A stretch of DNA of 36,890 nucleotides from Spirochaetaceae bacterium (GCA_020353535.1 CP070696.1:4068453-4105342), one strand, 5' to 3'. Shown: positions 1 to 8,114, numbered from the stretch's first letter. The notes: generated by a model from the letters alone, not told the origin. Made by a program: numbers and translations.

Positions 1-377
1 AGCGTCAGTTCCGCTTCGTCGAGCACAAAATGATCGACATCCTGGATCTTTTCATGAGAGCTGATGGCGTAGGGTCCCCCGGCAACTACAGGCTTTCCGC
101 AATCTTTACAGAGCCGTACAACCTCTTCAAACGACCTCTTCTGGATGATCATCGCAGAGATGAATACCATATCGGAGGCCTTAACCGCTTCCCTGTGCAG
201 GGGAGATACGTTCATGTCGACCAGGGTCACCTCATAATCCCCGGGAAGCAGAGCCGCTACAGTGAGGAGACCCAACGGAGGAATGGAAGCCTTTTTTTCT
301 ATAAAATCAAGTGCGTATTCGAAACCCCAATAGGTAATGGGTATCTCGGGGTAAACCATAAGTATTTGTTTCTTCAT
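1..377 (-). CDS. B12-binding-domain radical SAM protein, N-terminal part (cut by window edge)
   Basis: This leftward frame starts with an ATG at 375-377 and runs off the left edge, so only about 125 N-terminal residues are seen. It begins MKKQILMVYPEIPITYWGFE and continues with KKASIPPLGLLTVAALLP, which matches the opening of B12-binding radical SAM proteins (the DUF4070-type group related to hopanoid methylases), where the N-terminal Rossmann-like domain binds cobalamin. Later VTLVDMNV and AGGPYAISS also fit that domain. The CxxxCxxC iron-sulfur motif would lie outside the window. The family performs radical methylations or ring rearrangements; the substrate cannot be told from this part. 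A small gene starts divergently 65 bp away. Confidence 0.8.
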   Translation of the reverse strand, partial: MKKQILMVYPEIPITYWGFEYALDFIEKKASIPPLGLLTVAALLPGDYEVTLVDMNVSPLHREAVKASDMVFISAMIIQKRSFEEVVRLCKDCGKPVVAGGPYAISSHEKIQDVDHFVLDEAELT

Positions 378-442
378 ACTGAATAGGACATGAAGACCGG
401 CAAAGGGTTGTGAGTATTTTGTATTTAGAGGAAATTACGCTA

Positions 443-766
443 ATGAAGTACGGCCACCCGGCGGTAGTGCTTGCCTCCGGACTACCGCTGTTAAATAAGA
501 ACTCATTTACCCGGCAGCTTCAAACAATTACCCGTGCATTGGAGATCAGAGGCTGGAAGCCGGACATTGCCGGACGGGATCCCGAAGTTAGCGGGAAGCG
601 GCGGGTTGAAAAACAAATTAAAAAGGGTATGGGTGCCACATGGATGCAAGCCGACTATCTTATAGATTTTACCTTTATGCATACTTTAACTTATGAAGAC
701 TTACCAAACATAGAGCCAGTGGTGGAAACGGCTGTTCAGTGGGCGGAGGCTAAAGTCGAAGAATGA
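443..766 (+). CDS. Small protein of unknown function
   Basis: A 107-residue frame starts at ATG 443. I chose this start because AGAGGA lies about 10 bases upstream; an in-frame GTG at 410 would add 11 residues but has a poorer ribosome site. The protein is mixed and soluble, with a basic middle (GKRRVEKQIKKG) and an acidic end (VETAVQWAEAKVEE). I see no signal peptide, membrane segment or known motif. It is divergent from the radical SAM gene and convergent with the MreB-like gene, only 10 bp from its stop. It could be a fragment of a larger flavodoxin-like protein, but this is a guess. Confidence 0.45.
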   Translation: MKYGHPAVVLASGLPLLNKNSFTRQLQTITRALEIRGWKPDIAGRDPEVSGKRRVEKQIKKGMGATWMQADYLIDFTFMHTLTYEDLPNIEPVVETAVQWAEAKVEE

Positions 767-776
767 AAGCATTATT

Positions 777-1841
777 TCAACAATCTTTATCGTTGGAGAA
801 AGTAACACTTAACAAAGTCGTATCTTGCTTCAGCGTGCGCCGCCGGGCCCGGTTCGGCCGGCTGTCGTCCAGTGCGCTCATCAAGCCGACGGCTAAGCAG
901 GTCAAGGGCTCCTCAGCGGCGATCACGGCTATGCCGACTTCCCTCTCGATGAAATGCCTCAATCCACTAAGCAACGCACCTCCTCCAGAAACGACGATCC
1001 CGCTTTCGACGATGTCGGCCATCAGTTCCGGAGAGACTTGCCTAAGCGCTTTCTTGATGGCATCGCTAATCTGGGTGAATAGAGGAGTCATAACTTGGTG
1101 CACCTCCCGTGTGCTCACCTGTAATCTCTGAGGAAGCCCGGCCAGGCGATTCACTCCGCTCACCGTCACCATACTGTCGTTTTCGCCGGCAGCGGAAGAG
1201 CTGCTTTGGATCTTCAGATACTCGGCGGTGCGGTTGCCGATGTTGAGATTGTATACCGCCTGGAGGTATTTCCGGATCGCGGCGTTGAAGTCAACTCCCG
1301 CGAGAGGAAGCAAGATGGTTGTTATCACGCCTCCAAGGCAGAGAACCGATATTTCCGAGACACCGCCGCCCACGTCACAGAGAGCCACCCCCCTCGGTTC
1401 CCAAATCGGCAGACCCAGGCCCACCGCAGCGGCTATGGATTCGTGGCAGCACGTGATGGTACCAGCTCCCGCGTTTTCCAGGACCTGATAGAGGGCTTGG
1501 CGATCGATGTCTTTGGCGGAAGTCGGGATTCCCACCGCCACCGACGGCCTGCGGAGAGCCCGGCCGCGGACACATTTTCGGAAAGATTGCTTGAGGAACG
1601 CCTCGGCGAGAGAATAATCGGCGATTACGCCCCTGCGCATCGGGCTGGTGACCGTCATGCTCTTCGGAGTCTTCTCTGCCACCAGCTCCGCTTCCTTTCC
1701 AATGGCCGCGATCCGGCCGCTGTCACGCTCTATCGCGAGAACAAACGGTTCGTTGAACACTATGCCCTCGCCTTTGATACCTATCAGGAGGTTTGTCGTG
1801 CCCAGATCCACACTCGTGTGGAAAGTGTCAAGAAACATCAT
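777..1841 (-). CDS. MreB-like bacterial actin (paralogue)
   Basis: This 354-residue protein has the actin/Hsp70 ATPase fold. The phosphate-1 loop is DLGTTN (12-17), HESIAAAVGLGL (133-144) corresponds to the catalytic-Glu segment of MreB, DVGGGVSEI (156-164) is the phosphate-2 loop, and VVSGGGALLSGL (283-294) is the adenosine motif. NEPFVLAI and GNRTAEYLKI also match MreB. MreB polymerises under the membrane and guides cell-wall synthesis. No mreC, mreD or rodA follows, and the tail (329-354) is basic and unlike standard MreB, so I read it as a secondary paralogue. It lies 22 bp after rnk on the same strand and is probably co-transcribed. The start codon is one of two tandem ATGs with a weak ribosome site. 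Confidence 0.85.
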   Translation of the reverse strand: MMFLDTFHTSVDLGTTNLLIGIKGEGIVFNEPFVLAIERDSGRIAAIGKEAELVAEKTPKSMTVTSPMRRGVIADYSLAEAFLKQSFRKCVRGRALRRPSVAVGIPTSAKDIDRQALYQVLENAGAGTITCCHESIAAAVGLGLPIWEPRGVALCDVGGGVSEISVLCLGGVITTILLPLAGVDFNAAIRKYLQAVYNLNIGNRTAEYLKIQSSSSAAGENDSMVTVSGVNRLAGLPQRLQVSTREVHQVMTPLFTQISDAIKKALRQVSPELMADIVESGIVVSGGGALLSGLRHFIEREVGIAVIAAEEPLTCLAVGLMSALDDSRPNRARRRTLKQDTTLLSVTFSNDKDC

Positions 1842-1863
1842 GCTGAGCCACGGAAGAAAACTT

Positions 1864-2280
1864 CTACAGAGAGTATTCTTTGGCTGCTTCCGGCTGGTAG
1901 ACGATCTCTTCGATTACGATTCTTGTGCTGCCGCCCGGGGCGTTATAACAGAACTCTTCGCCCGCATGGTGACCGAGCAATGCCGCCCCGAGCGGCGCCA
2001 GCAACGAGACTTTTTTTTGTTCATAGTCGGCATCTTGAGGAAATACCAGCCTGACCATAATGGCGCCCCCATTGGTGATATCGTTGATACGAACCTGGGA
2101 GTTCATTGTGACCACGTCTGGCGGCATCTCTTCGGGCGGCAGGATCACGGCATTCTCGAGCTCCAGCTTTAGCCCCACCAGGTAACGGTACCGTTCCGAT
2201 CCGCCTACCGTGGCGAGCTCGAGGAATCCGCGAATGCGGTCGATATCGTAGGTATTGAAACAACGTGTCCTCGCTGCCAT
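1864..2280 (-). CDS. rnk: Rnk-type GreA/GreB C-terminal domain protein
   Basis: The 138-residue protein closely follows E. coli Rnk, the regulator of nucleoside diphosphate kinase, which binds RNA polymerase. It has a short N-terminal helical part (1-45), then EEMPPDVVTMNS (50-61), APLGAALLG (95-103) and the end YQPEAA (128-133); all three are hallmarks of the Rnk/GreA C-terminal FKBP-like domain. The long GreA coiled coil is absent, so it should not rescue RNA cleavage the way GreA does. It is the first gene of a probable two-gene unit with the MreB-like gene. An inverted repeat lies about 50 bp upstream of its start. Confidence 0.9.
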   Translation of the reverse strand: MAARTRCFNTYDIDRIRGFLELATVGGSERYRYLVGLKLELENAVILPPEEMPPDVVTMNSQVRINDITNGGAIMVRLVFPQDADYEQKKVSLLAPLGAALLGHHAGEEFCYNAPGGSTRIVIEEIVYQPEAAKEYSL

Positions 2281-2329
2281 ATACTACTACAATACTCAGG
2301 CGCTCAGGGCGAAGCAATCATGTATAAGC

Positions 2330-2350
2330 TTGTATAGAACCTGTATACAA
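2330..2350. promoter_or_regulatory. Inverted repeat upstream of rnk, probable operator
   Basis: The sequence is TTGTATA-N7-TATACAA, a perfect 7+7 dyad. A third TGTATA copy lies at 2321-2326, so TGTATA occurs three times at roughly 10-12 bp steps. The site sits 50-70 bp upstream of the rnk start on its promoter side and could be bound by a dimeric regulator. No regulator can be assigned. Confidence 0.45.
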
Positions 2351-2378
2351 TTCTACTGGGTCATTCAGCCGTGGCGAA

Positions 2379-3254
2379 TCAGAGATCGCACAAGAAAGTG
2401 GCGAGGTTAATTTTCTTGTTGTCGATGCACAGCTTCTTGCGGACGTTGTGTCGATGTCTCTCCACGGTCAGTAAGGAAATCTGCAGCAGTGCGGCGATTT
2501 CTTTGTTCGATAGACCGTTCTTGATAAGATTGCAGATCTCTAATTCTCGTGGACTGAGCCTGACTCGATCTTCGACGACTTTCCTGGTAAAAGAGGAAGT
2601 AATATCCTTCAGGTTTTGATGTACGATCCTCAAATAGCTCTGCCAGGACTCCGGCGGGACATTCGGATTCTGCATCTTGTTGAGGAGCGGCAGAACCGTG
2701 AGCTCGATGTTCAATTTTATTTGATCTTGAAGAGCCTTCTTCTCCAGCCCGATCTGGGACACGATTTCCCTCAAGGCGATGTTCTTGTTATCCAGCTCCA
2801 CGGTCTGTTTACGCAGCTCATCGGTGGTTCGCTTCAACACCATTTCCGCCTCTTTTTTCTCGATGATGCTCCCCAACAGACCGGCGATCGCCTTCAAGAG
2901 CTTCTTCTCGTCCTCGAGAAACACTGTCCTGGAATCATGGGAACCGTCGTCGAGGTAGGCGACCTCTACGAACCCGCCTTTTCGCTTTTTCAACTCAATC
3001 GTCTCTGTCAGCGATATGCTGCCCGGCGAGTAGTTCCTCGTTCGATATTCCCGCCCGCCGTAAGAGATTTTGGCACAGGTCCTCTCGGTGAACTGCCAGG
3101 CGTTGGGAATGATCTTGACGATTTCCATCAACAACCCCTCGAACTTGAGGGAGCGCTGGCTGAACAGCTTCGAAATGTCGTACAGGCAGTGGAGCTCCTT
3201 CATTCTCTCGCTCAGGGCTCTTCTTTCGTCGGAGATCGTTTTCACGTCATCCAT
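2379..3254 (-). CDS. LuxR-type transcriptional regulator with GAF-like sensor
   Basis: The start at 3254 is chosen because AGGGGTGG lies just upstream; a longer frame reaches 3353 without a good ribosome site. The 291-residue protein has an N-terminal GAF-like region (about 20-135, beginning ELHCLYDISKLF), a charged coiled coil (about 132-185) and a C-terminal LuxR helix-turn-helix (about 232-288) with LSPRELEI, LSNKEIA and TVERHR. This domain order is common in signal-responsive regulators. The ligand is unknown and there is no receiver or kinase domain. It is monocistronic; its stop lies about 100 bp from the rnk start. Confidence 0.85.
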   Translation of the reverse strand: MDDVKTISDERRALSERMKELHCLYDISKLFSQRSLKFEGLLMEIVKIIPNAWQFTERTCAKISYGGREYRTRNYSPGSISLTETIELKKRKGGFVEVAYLDDGSHDSRTVFLEDEKKLLKAIAGLLGSIIEKKEAEMVLKRTTDELRKQTVELDNKNIALREIVSQIGLEKKALQDQIKLNIELTVLPLLNKMQNPNVPPESWQSYLRIVHQNLKDITSSFTRKVVEDRVRLSPRELEICNLIKNGLSNKEIAALLQISLLTVERHRHNVRKKLCIDNKKINLATFLCDL

Positions 3255-3929
3255 CGTACCACCCCTAGAGGCAAATTGACCAGAGAACGCATTGTTGACC
3301 GGATAGCCATAACCCCGTGAATTCGTTGTGTTCCCAGAAGGAGCTTGCCGCACCCCGGGGCCGTGAAAGAAGAAGGATATTTCACCAACTTACCATTCCG
3401 GCATTACCTAGATTTTCGTGATTTCGGAAAGACCCCAGTTGTACGTACAGTTGCGCTTCACCTCTATTTTGTAGACATTATGCAAAGTATTTCGTCTATT
3501 CCTACTATAAAAGTATAGGTAGGAATTTTTAGGATTACAAATGTAATAAGGGTAAGATAAGTGGGCAATTATTACCGAGGAGAGAAGCCTTGTTATAGAC
3601 CCCTCTCCCGATTTATTTAAACGCCCAACACCTCTTTAAGCCGGGCTGCCCGAGGTCGATACTTCTGATTAGTCTGCTCTCGGGCCTACTTCTGAGCTGA
3701 AAGCGCATCCCGCATTTACTCATCCCGCAAAGCTTTTAGCCTGCGTCCTGGTGCTTGTATCTGGCGGTTGTACCAGCGGGGGCCGCGTCTACTGAAGAGG
3801 TGACTATCAACAGGTACCTAAAAACTGATCATCCGAACCTCACGAACATGCTTAAAAGTATCCACAAATCCAAGAAAAAGAGAATAATGTTGCTGTCTGC
3901 GAGATAGCGTTCGGAATCGTAGAAAGAAG
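3255..3929. other. Long gene-poor stretch between luxR and the orphan terminator
   Basis: I find no convincing gene here. A leftward frame at about 3617-3817 reads like a decayed coding sequence (RRGPRWYNRQIQAP then RLKALRDE, with two in-frame stops before KEVLGV), possibly an old mobile-gene fragment. A small palindrome TGTACGTACA lies at 3440-3449 on the promoter side of the LuxR gene. A hairpin at 3498-3526 is listed separately. Confidence 0.4.
3498..3526 (+). terminator. Hairpin followed by a T run
   Basis: ATTCCTAC (3498-3505) pairs with GTAGGAAT (3519-3526). Inside, TATA pairs with TATA around an AAAG loop with one bulged base, and TTTT follows on the + strand. It could be a weak terminator or a regulatory site for the LuxR gene; no clear + strand gene precedes it. 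Confidence 0.35.
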
Positions 3930-3952
3930 GCCCCCGGATCCGGGGGCTTTTT
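3927..3952 (+). terminator. Strong rho-independent terminator without an obvious gene
   Basis: The core is the perfect 18-bp palindrome GCCCCCGGATCCGGGGGC (3930-3947), extended by AAG/TTT pairs and followed by TTTTT. It is a textbook terminator for rightward transcription, yet no recognisable rightward gene ends just before it. It may end a small RNA or the relic of a lost gene. Confidence 0.75.
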
Positions 3953-4009
3953 AGGGTAAAGATTGGCGCCCTATCTTACTGAGCGGGATCGAATGTGATA
4001 GTATTTTCC

Positions 4010-4252
4010 ATGAGTTATCTTTTGGAGCAGGAATTAGATAGAGAACCGTGTCTTCTTAAGAATCAGAACTTAATACTGGCGACTAGTCTTTTTGTAAAGG
4101 AGATCGAAGAAGATTTCTCTCGGTTTAAGCTTCGTATTTGTAATACCTGTAAATCGAAGTACGATAGGAAAACTCGTTTACAACTCCACAAGCAACTTTT
4201 GAATGTGCATAAAAGTCTCTTGAAAATGAGAGATCTCATGGCGAAGTGGTAG
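4010..4252 (+). CDS. Small hypothetical protein, uncertain
   Basis: This frame gives about 80 residues from ATG 4010; a GTG at 3995 is also possible. The composition is plausible for a protein: Leu/Lys-rich helices (LLEQELDREP, LHKQLLNVHKS) and one CNTC pair that could bind metal. There is no clear ribosome site, no known family and no operon partner. It follows the orphan terminator and precedes a long empty stretch. It may be non-coding. Confidence 0.3.
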   Translation: MSYLLEQELDREPCLLKNQNLILATSLFVKEIEEDFSRFKLRICNTCKSKYDRKTRLQLHKQLLNVHKSLLKMRDLMAKW

Positions 4253-4742
4253 TGCCAGGGGGAAGTAAAAGCAGGGATATTTCAGTCGGAATAGTTGCTA
4301 TGAGGAAAATCTAAATTGTAGACAAGGAAGGTTGCAAGGTTATACTGCGGGACCGTTCAGCTTCAGGTTCGGTTGTACAAATCAGTAATTATTTCGTTTG
4401 CCATCTATCGTCACAGATGCACTACTACACTGTTGACAAGGCTCCGTTAACGAGGGCGTTATGATAAGGCCTACGCCTTCACGAGACATCCGTGTACCCT
4501 GGAGTATGGGTCCGATAGACCTCTTCCTTGACGAGCCCAAGGCAATCGATGGTGGCGGAGCACTTGACTACATCACGACCTTGGTGTTTGCACTTCCTGG
4601 TGGTGATCTGCCGTACTAGACGCATCCGGTTACTGCCACAGTCCACGACTTCCATGCCAGTGTTCGCAATTTCCTGGTGACCGTTCCTGAGAAAGATCCA
4701 TTTCAGCCGCTGCTTGAGAATTTCAACGTCGGGGTAAACGCC
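4253..4742. other. Intergenic stretch left of IS66
   Basis: I see no supported gene. A leftward open frame (4479-4763) starts inside the IS left terminal repeat and contains KCKHQGRDVVKCSATIDC; it matches nothing I know and is probably chance or a fragment of whatever the IS interrupted. A small hairpin AAGGC-CTAC-GCCTT lies near 4466. Confidence 0.35.
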
Positions 4743-4766
4743 TGTAAGCGATAAAACAACCACACC
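4743..4766 (+). repeat. IS66 left terminal inverted repeat
   Basis: It begins TGTAAGCGATAAAACAACC and continues ACACC. It matches the reverse complement of 7158-7181 at 22 of 24 positions (differences at positions 17 and 20). Confidence 0.9.
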
Positions 4767-4834
4767 TACCGCGTAGGATCTGAATGTGGCATCTTTGATC
4801 CTTCACCCGCGATCATGAAAGGAGAGATGCAAAG

Positions 4835-5146
4835 ATGCAGACTGACAAGACTGACAAACTGACATTCTGGAAACGGAAACTTCAAGAATATCGAAAAAGC
4901 GGTCTGAGGCGCCGCGCGTTCAGCGAACAGAACGGAGTCACTAAGTCAACGATGGATTACTGGTTTGCCCGAATTCGCAAAGGACAGAGGGCAATAGAGA
5001 TAGTTGAAGTGAAACCGACGTCCATTCTGATCCAGGATCCTTCGCTTCAGGTCGTTGTGGCAGACAAATATCGAATACAGATCCACAGCGGGTTTGATCC
5101 GATCCTTCTCGCTGAGGTGGTGAAAGCGCTGAAATCTGTTCAATGA
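4835..5146 (+). CDS. tnpA: IS66 accessory protein TnpA
   Basis: This 103-residue protein has an N-terminal helix-turn-helix of the IS66 Orf1/TnpA type: TFWKRKLQEYRKSGLRRRAF, then SEQNGVTKSTMDYWFARI (about 9-48). The C-terminal half is short and beta-rich and ends LLAEVVKALKSV, typical of the family. It probably binds element DNA and is required for transposition together with TnpB and TnpC. The start has a good ribosome site (AAAGGAGA). Its stop overlaps the tnpB start by 4 bp (ATGA), indicating translational coupling. Confidence 0.9.
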   Translation: MQTDKTDKLTFWKRKLQEYRKSGLRRRAFSEQNGVTKSTMDYWFARIRKGQRAIEIVEVKPTSILIQDPSLQVVVADKYRIQIHSGFDPILLAEVVKALKSVQ

Positions 5147-5490
5147 TTCTGGACTGGAGCAAGGTCAAGGTATTTGTGAAGCCAGGACCGACGGATATGC
5201 GAAAGCAGATCAATGGACTTTCGATGATCGTATCGGAAGACCTGGAAATGGATCCCTTTGAGGGAAATCTATTTCTATTCTGCAACAGACTCAGGCGGAT
5301 TATGAAAATCATCTACTGGGACCGAAATGGTTTCTGCATGTGGTTGAAACGCCTGGAGAAAGACAAGTTTCCTTGGCCGATGAACCATAAGGAAGCTACA
5401 GAAATTTCGCAGGAACAATTTTCGTTCCTCCTCCAGGGAATCGATTTCTGGAACGCCCACAAGAAACTAGAATATCGCAGCGTTTCCTGA
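5143..5490 (+). CDS. tnpB: IS66 accessory protein TnpB (Orf2)
   Basis: This 115-residue protein carries the IS66 Orf2 signature: VKVFVKPGPTDMRKQINGLS near the start, then FLFCNRLRRIMKIIYWDRNGF and LEKDKFPWP. The length is normal for the family. Its biochemical role is not known, but it is needed for IS66 transposition. It overlaps tnpA by 4 bp and is followed by tnpC. Confidence 0.92.
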   Translation: MILDWSKVKVFVKPGPTDMRKQINGLSMIVSEDLEMDPFEGNLFLFCNRLRRIMKIIYWDRNGFCMWLKRLEKDKFPWPMNHKEATEISQEQFSFLLQGIDFWNAHKKLEYRSVS

Positions 5491-5549
5491 ATTTTTTTCA
5501 TCAAAACCATTACCCACGATCATTGTTGTGTGCTAGAATTCTCTTCGAT

Positions 5550-7139
5550 ATGGGAGGGGACACAGCCGTTCTGCCCGCGGATATTGACGGGCTGCGAAGG
5601 CTTGTTATCAAACAATCCAAAGAACTATCGGAACTCCAAGAAGAGAACTACATCCTGGTACGCAAGGCCGAGGTATTGGAAGACGAACTTCGGCTGCTGC
5701 GACACAAGCTGTTTGGGCGGCGAAGCGAACGGCTAACTGCAGAAGATTTGCGGCAGGCCAGTCTATTCGATGAAGCCGAATGGATCAGCGAAGAGCAAAG
5801 GCGAAGACCTCCGGAGACCATAATTGAAGTCGGTGCTCACCACAGAAGAAAGCGTGGTCGAAAACCCCTTCCTGCGGATCTACCTCGAGAAGAGGTGCTG
5901 CACGATATTCCCGAAGAAGAGAAGATTTGTTCCTGCGGTGAGCCGCTTGTTGGTATCGGCGAAGAGACCAGCGAGAAACTGGAGATCATTCCCCAACAGA
6001 TCAAAGTAATCCGGCATATTCGTCCCAAGTATGCTTGCAGGAACTGTGAAGGCACAGAATGTGAACAAGCGGTGAAAATTGCTCCTGTCCCGCCGCAGAT
6101 CATTCCAAAAAGTATTGCTACACCCGGGCTTTTGTCCTACGTGCTGGTGAGCAAGTTCTGTGATGCTATTCCGTTCTACCGACAGGAGAAACTATTCCGC
6201 CGAATCGGTAGCGAGCTATCCCGGATGGACTTTGCCAACTGGGCAATTCAGGTAGCCCGGCAGTGTGATCCTCTCATTGAGGTATTTCTTGATGATATCC
6301 GGGCTGGACCGGTGGTGCAGATGGATGAGACCCGGCTTCAGGTGATGAAGGAGCTGAACAGAGCCAACACCACGAAGTCCTACATGTGGGTGATCCGAGG
6401 AGGACCACCGGAGAATCCTGTGATCCTGTATCGCTATCACCCAACGCGAAGCGAAACGATACCGCTTCAGTACCTATCGGATTACGAAGGATTTCTTCCA
6501 ACCGACGGGTACGATGGATATACAAAGGCCGGAAAACGTCCTGGCATCACGCATTCCGGATGTTGGGCGCATGCGAGGCGCAAGTTCGATGAAGCCTCCA
6601 AGGCATCTAAAAAATCCGGTAGTGCGGAAGAAGCTCTGGGGCGAATCGGGAAGATCTGCCGCATTGAACAAAATCTCCGGGCTCAACAACTGGAGCCTGA
6701 AGCGTTTGCTCGGAAACGGAAAGAGAAGGTGCTCCCGATTCTGAAAAGCCTCAAGAAGTGGCTCCAACTGAAAGTGCTTCAGGTTCCGCCTTCAACGTTG
6801 CTGGGCAAAGCGGTGACATACACGCTGAATGAGTGGGAAAAGTTACTGAAATATCTGGACTCACCCTATCTGACTCCAGACACCAACCTAATGGAGAACG
6901 CCATTCGTCCATTTGTTCTAGGTCGCAAAAACCGGTTGTTCAGTGGTTCCCCGCGAGGAGCTCATGCCAGCGCAACGCTGTTCAGCCTGATCGAAACGGC
7001 GAAAGCAAATGGGTTGGAACCGTATCGGTATTTGAAGTACGTGTTCATAAAAATACCGGTCGCCGTTACCCAGAATGATTATCGATCACTGACTCCTCAA
7101 TATCTTGACCGTGAAGATTTTCGAAGTTTCCTGATCTGA
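5550..7139 (+). CDS. tnpC: IS66 transposase TnpC (DDE)
   Basis: From ATG 5550 the protein has 529 residues; an in-frame TTG at 5523 would add nine. The order is: N-terminal leucine-zipper-like coiled coil (about 22-52), KLFGRRSER (54-61), zinc-binding cysteines C127, C129, C163 and C166, and the catalytic core. The likely DDE residues are D259 in QMDET, D319 in PTDGYDGY and E449 in LMENAIRPF. CWAHARRKF (338-346) is a family hallmark. The frame is intact to the usual IS66 C-terminal extension. The start has no strong ribosome site, so translation may be coupled to tnpB 59 bp upstream. Confidence 0.93.
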   Translation: MGGDTAVLPADIDGLRRLVIKQSKELSELQEENYILVRKAEVLEDELRLLRHKLFGRRSERLTAEDLRQASLFDEAEWISEEQRRRPPETIIEVGAHHRRKRGRKPLPADLPREEVLHDIPEEEKICSCGEPLVGIGEETSEKLEIIPQQIKVIRHIRPKYACRNCEGTECEQAVKIAPVPPQIIPKSIATPGLLSYVLVSKFCDAIPFYRQEKLFRRIGSELSRMDFANWAIQVARQCDPLIEVFLDDIRAGPVVQMDETRLQVMKELNRANTTKSYMWVIRGGPPENPVILYRYHPTRSETIPLQYLSDYEGFLPTDGYDGYTKAGKRPGITHSGCWAHARRKFDEASKASKKSGSAEEALGRIGKICRIEQNLRAQQLEPEAFARKRKEKVLPILKSLKKWLQLKVLQVPPSTLLGKAVTYTLNEWEKLLKYLDSPYLTPDTNLMENAIRPFVLGRKNRLFSGSPRGAHASATLFSLIETAKANGLEPYRYLKYVFIKIPVAVTQNDYRSLTPQYLDREDFRSFLI

Positions 7140-7157
7140 AATTCCCCCCTAACAACG

Positions 7158-7181
7158 GGTGCGGATGTTTTATCGCTTACA
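7158..7181 (-). repeat. IS66 right terminal inverted repeat
   Basis: Read on the minus strand it begins TGTAAGCGATAAAACATCC and continues GCACC, pairing with the left end at 4743-4766. It lies 18 bp after the tnpC stop. Confidence 0.9.
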
Positions 7182-7246
7182 AATAGTCCCTTTCAGATAT
7201 GAAAGTGTAGTAAGGTCTAATGTCTCTGTGTATCAGAGAAAAATTT

Positions 7247-8068
7247 CTAGGCTTCTGCCCACTTCTTTCGTATGAAGCTTGCTGCTTTAGATAATCCGAT
7301 AGTACCGGTATTACTTGCCTCTTCGATGCATATCCAATTGTCAAATCCGCTTTTTTTCAACCGATGAAATATCATTTGAAACGGAACGACTCCATTTCCC
7401 AACAGCACTGGTTTGAATTCTCCCTTTTTTTCTATGTCCGCTGCATGAATAGTTTCAATTCTATCCATTACTTTTTCTAGGACCGGGAACGGATCTTCTC
7501 CATATGATAGAGTATTCGCAGTATCAAAATTGATACGAATATTTGTGTCTGCTACTCGATCAACAATGTCGAGGAATATGTCTGATGGGTAACTAAAATC
7601 AGGATAAAGCCACGCTCCAGGTTTCGAATGGTTTTCGTATAGAAGCAGTATATCATATTTTTCACTTACATCAGCGGCATTTTTGAAATTCTCAACCACC
7701 CATTCAATTCCGTCTGAAATCGATATATCTGGATGCGCTTGACCCGCAACAATACGGACATACTTCGCTCCAAGGAACGAAGATAGAGCTATGTCACGGT
7801 TCAAGTATTCAAGCTCTCTATCACGCTGAACCGAGTCTGGGTTTGTGAAATCTGGATACGTTGTTACCATGACGATTTGAACGTTCTGCTCTTCAATTTC
7901 ATTTCGCAAAGAGCTAAGATATCTTGGAGTGTGATTCCGCACAAATATAATACTGATATCGATCCCATCAAGACCATATTGCCTCCCTGTCCGGCACCAG
8001 TCACTGAGCTTCATTCGGCCAGATAAGATATCAGGAAAAAACGATACAGGAAGGCAGCTTAGTTTCAT
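7247..8068 (-). CDS. Sugar phosphate isomerase/epimerase-like TIM-barrel protein
   Basis: The 273-residue protein belongs to the xylose-isomerase-like TIM-barrel group (AP endonuclease 2 / IolE / IolI type). Metal ligands can be proposed: E145 in LLYENH, D182 in INFDTAN, H208 in ETIHAAD and E249/E250 in ICIEEAS. LGNGVVPF (223-230) is also typical. Such enzymes isomerise, epimerise or dehydrate sugars and cyclitols, often as part of catabolic operons. It is the last gene of the leftward catabolic unit, and the IS66 end lies 65 bp beyond its stop. The exact substrate cannot be read from sequence. No good ribosome site is seen before the ATG. Confidence 0.85.
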   Translation of the reverse strand: MKLSCLPVSFFPDILSGRMKLSDWCRTGRQYGLDGIDISIIFVRNHTPRYLSSLRNEIEEQNVQIVMVTTYPDFTNPDSVQRDRELEYLNRDIALSSFLGAKYVRIVAGQAHPDISISDGIEWVVENFKNAADVSEKYDILLLYENHSKPGAWLYPDFSYPSDIFLDIVDRVADTNIRINFDTANTLSYGEDPFPVLEKVMDRIETIHAADIEKKGEFKPVLLGNGVVPFQMIFHRLKKSGFDNWICIEEASNTGTIGLSKAASFIRKKWAEA

Positions 8069-8114
8069 TGAATATCTCGACTTATTAAATTTGACAATCT
8101 ACAAATAGCAATAC

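Larger units (their letters stand above)
4743..7181 (+). mobile_element. Complete IS66-family insertion sequence
   Basis: The element is about 2.4 kb and carries the three standard IS66 genes tnpA, tnpB and tnpC in order on the + strand. It is bounded by inverted repeats that begin TGTAAGCGATAAAACA and match at 22 of 24 positions; IS66 ends usually start GTAA, so the exact tips may be 4744 and 7180. No 8-bp target duplication is visible (left flank AAACGCCT, right flank AAATAGTC when the tips are 4744/7180). All three genes are open, so the element may be active. It lies directly downstream of the last gene of the leftward catabolic operon. Confidence 0.93.

Noticed and set aside
1206..2054. 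Long + strand open frame of 282 codons
   Set aside because: It lies opposite the MreB-like and rnk genes, which have clear family motifs. Its translation is Arg/His-rich with no known motif, as expected for an antisense shadow in GC-rich DNA.
2616..3320. + strand open frame of 234 codons
   Set aside because: It is antisense to the LuxR-type gene, has no family resemblance, and the leftward gene has a good ribosome site and an HTH domain.
3617..3817. Decayed leftward reading frame
   Set aside because: It reads protein-like but has two stops and no recognised family; too weak to list as a gene.
4479..4763. Leftward open frame starting inside the IS66 left end
   Set aside because: The start codon is supplied by the IS repeat, and no continuation on the other side of the IS or family match was seen.
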